The notes below the pieces were generated by a model. That model was not told the origin of the DNA and did no database searches. It was given only the letters and a program-made list of their open reading frames with translations. From positions 1 through 51,312 of the forward strand of contig JAGXHA010000036.1 of NCBI GenBank assembly GCA_024636475.1: a DNA stretch of 51,312 nucleotides. Direction: 5' to 3'. The DNA is from Roseobacter sp. Its GTDB lineage: Bacteria > Pseudomonadota > Alphaproteobacteria > Rhodobacterales > Rhodobacteraceae. The position numbers were made by a program, and so were the translations under genes. Positions 49,830-51,312 of this stretch are shown piece by piece (position 1 is the stretch's first letter; every line of letters starts with the position of its first letter).

Positions 49830-50282
49830 ATGGCGAAAAATGGCCCGCGACTGGCAGTACGCGCAGTGCTGCTTCACGAAGGGCGGCTGCTTTTGGTAAA
49901 TGCCTATGGCGGCGGTAAAAGCGACCTGATGTGCGCCCCCGGTGGTGGGGTCGACGTCGGTACATCACTGCCTGACAACCTGAAACGTGAAGTATTCGAG
50001 GAAACTGGCCTGCAGGTAGAGGTCGGCGCACCCTGTCTGGTGAATGAGTTTCAGGACCAGAAGTCAGGGTTTCATCAGGTCGATGTATATTTCAGATGCA
50101 CCTTGACGGGATCAGCGCAGATCGATGCAAACTGGCAGGATGTCGAGCAGATCGTCACCCGGCGGGTCTGGGTTACGCATGATGAAATGGCACAGTTGCG
50201 GGTCAAACCGGACTCCCTTGCAGATATGGCGTTTGGAAACGGTGCCATTACCTACGACCCGCTTGAACAGATGATCCGCTGA
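49830..50282 (+). CDS. Nudix hydrolase family protein, first box Glu replaced
   Basis: A 150-residue Nudix-fold protein. The box reads GGVDVGTSLPDNLKREVFEE then TGL: the catalytic REVFEETG is intact (R53-G60), but the glutamate usually six residues after the first Gly is Thr (T45). Activity may be reduced or altered. The substrate, such as a nucleoside diphosphate derivative, is unknown. ATG 49830 chosen as family-like. The 3' end overlaps the opposite EamA gene by 35 bases. Confidence 0.85.
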   Translation: MAKNGPRLAVRAVLLHEGRLLLVNAYGGGKSDLMCAPGGGVDVGTSLPDNLKREVFEETGLQVEVGAPCLVNEFQDQKSGFHQVDVYFRCTLTGSAQIDANWQDVEQIVTRRVWVTHDEMAQLRVKPDSLADMAFGNGAITYDPLEQMIR

Positions 50283-51096
50283 CGGCCAGCAGAATGCCGC
50301 CCAATACCAGCGCCGCTGCAATCACGACTTTGAACCCCAGCGGTTCAGACAGCAACACAGCGCCCGCGATGATGGCGATAACGGGCACGCAAGACTGAAT
50401 CACAGCCGCATTTGACTGCGGTATTTTAGGCAGCACACTGTACCACAGCGCATATCCAAGACCGGACGTAATACCACCACAGATCACCCCCAAAGCGACG
50501 CCAATCGCAGTCAGACTTATGGTCTTAAACAGCAGTAAACACGCAACCAGCGGCACGCAGATCACGAAATTCGCTGCCGTATTTGCAAGCGGATTGGCAG
50601 ATCCCTTGCCGCTGATGGTGTAGCCTGCCCAGCCAAGCCCTGCGGCGATCATCAAAAACGCACCTGCCAGATCGACCGGCACACCGACGCCGGGCCAAAG
50701 AAGCAAAACCAAACCCGGAAATGCCAGTGCCGCCCCTGTAAGCTGACGCGCTGAAAGCCCGACACCAAAAACGGCGGCATGGGCAAACATTCCGATCTGC
50801 ACCGAGCCGAAGAGAATTAGTGCGCCCAATCCCGCGTCAAGCGTCAGATAGGCCAGCGAAAACCCGATAATATACAGTGCAAGCATCGCAGCACCAAAGA
50901 CACGTTGACGGTTCAACACCTGCAAAGCCCCGCCGCGCAGCCACAGCAAGACACACAAGACCACAGCACCCGAGGTGACCCGCAGCAAGGCAAAGCCCGC
51001 CGGGTCAATATAGCCGCCGTTGATTGCAAATCGGGTCAGAACCGAATTTGCGGCAAAGGCGATCATGACGAGGATGGTTATCAAAATTAAGCGCAT
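50248..51096 (-). CDS. EamA/DMT family permease
   Basis: A 282-residue, ten-helix inner-membrane permease with two EamA repeats (about 5-135 and 145-275); the sequence AAGLGWAGYTISGKGS marks the start of the second half, and SEPLGFKVVIAAALVLGGIL its end. Unlike the permease at 5.5 kb, it has a short N-terminus. I start at MRLILITIL (51096); the frame is open to 51192 only because of the inverted repeat. Its first bases are part of the terminal palindrome. Substrate unknown. Confidence 0.87.
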   Translation of the reverse strand: MRLILITILVMIAFAANSVLTRFAINGGYIDPAGFALLRVTSGAVVLCVLLWLRGGALQVLNRQRVFGAAMLALYIIGFSLAYLTLDAGLGALILFGSVQIGMFAHAAVFGVGLSARQLTGAALAFPGLVLLLWPGVGVPVDLAGAFLMIAAGLGWAGYTISGKGSANPLANTAANFVICVPLVACLLLFKTISLTAIGVALGVICGGITSGLGYALWYSVLPKIPQSNAAVIQSCVPVIAIIAGAVLLSEPLGFKVVIAAALVLGGILLAVSGSSVQAGRR

Positions 51097-51312
51097 GGCT
51101 GTGCTTAGGCCAGTGCACACGCGGCGCCAACGAAAAAGGGCGCATCCAAAGATGCGCCCTTCGACAAGACTAACAGCAGGTCCGCGGACCAAGCTGCATG
51201 ATTTACATCAGCTTGGTCCGCGGACCTGCTGTTAGTCTTGTCGAAGGGCGCATCTTTGGATGCGCCCTTTTTCGTTGGCGCCGCGTGTGCACTGGCCTAA
51301 GCACAGCCATGC
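51093..51312. repeat. perfect 104-bp inverted repeat at the window end
   Basis: 51093-51196 is the exact reverse complement of 51209-51312, around a 12-base spacer, CATGATTTACAT. The right arm runs to the last base, so the repeat may extend further. Each arm contains the EamA start codon, a terminator hairpin and the 12-bp palindrome GGTCCGCGGACC. See findings for interpretation. Confidence 0.98.
51136..51161 (-). terminator. intrinsic terminator inside the inverted repeat
   Basis: AAGGGCGCATC and GATGCGCCCTT pair over 11 bp with loop CAAA; read on the minus strand it ends in TTTTTC. It would terminate a minus-strand gene lying to the right of the window. The right arm (51244-51269) carries a mirror copy. 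Confidence 0.75.

Noticed and set aside
51099..51235. Reading frames crossing the terminal palindrome, including the N-terminal extension of the EamA protein to 51192
   Set aside because: They exist only because of the inverted repeat and a terminator hairpin; MRLILITIL at 51096 is the natural start.

Overview
The window is 51.3 kb of chromosomal, moderately GC-rich DNA that reads as a marine Roseobacter-type alphaproteobacterium (Rhodobacteraceae; Octadecabacter, Yoonia, Loktanella or Sulfitobacter would all fit). The case rests on gene content: Hint-domain proteins, a DUF1150 gene next to hsp20, a fused ATP sulfurylase/APS kinase, a UbiK-like BMFP protein beside lgt, an NDUFAF7/MidA homologue, small Rhodobacterales-type orphan proteins and an intergenic GC-rich repeat. 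The genus is inference. No tRNA, rRNA, CRISPR array, transposase, integrase or phage gene was seen. Most of the window is core metabolism.

Layout. 0-3.8 kb: fatty-acid beta-oxidation operon (thiolase, a translationally coupled 99-residue orphan, multifunctional FadB-like protein). 4-9.7 kb: accessory patch with a Hint protein, sulfotransferase, EamA transporter, acyl-CoA ligase, FkbM methyltransferase and GNAT acetyltransferase. 9.8-12.9 kb: envelope-type genes (an M48-like pseudo-peptidase, an SGNH hydrolase, a SPOR-domain protein). 13-16.7 kb, minus strand: pyrimidine/nucleoside salvage operon cdd-deoA-deoB-upp. 16.9-21.5 kb: maeB and propionyl-CoA synthetase, with a 42-residue Lys-rich protein between them. 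22-27.5 kb: csbD, nadK, glyA, SDR, cupin, a C-terminally anchored small protein and an alpha/beta hydrolase. 28-33.2 kb: carB, a PA3286-like ketoacyl-ACP synthase III and thymidine kinase.

33.2-35.8 kb, minus strand: compact operon ybjN-proC-csaA-2-hydroxyacid dehydrogenase with GTG and TTG starts. 36-39.2 kb: ubiK-like gene facing a tightly overlapped lgt-midA-pgeF operon. 39.4-42.3 kb: a 47-residue orphan, a second Hint protein, and an Lrp regulator divergent from trxB. 42.5-46.2 kb: SatCysC fusion, GT10-like glycosyltransferase, DUF1150 and hsp20 behind a near-consensus heat-shock (RpoH) promoter, and a DUF465 protein. 46.3-51.1 kb: purEK, an orphan phnM-like amidohydrolase, a lipase-like exported protein, a Nudix protein and a second EamA transporter.

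The last 220 bases form a perfect 104-bp inverted repeat around a 12-bp spacer and run exactly to the window end. This is most likely a contig-end fold-back artefact, but it needs checking. No new multi-gene defence or mobile system is evident. The most interesting leads are small: the degenerate M48-like protein paired with an SGNH hydrolase, Hint domains lacking the usual nucleophile, three small orphan proteins, a dyad operator in front of maeB, and the GC-rich intergenic repeat.
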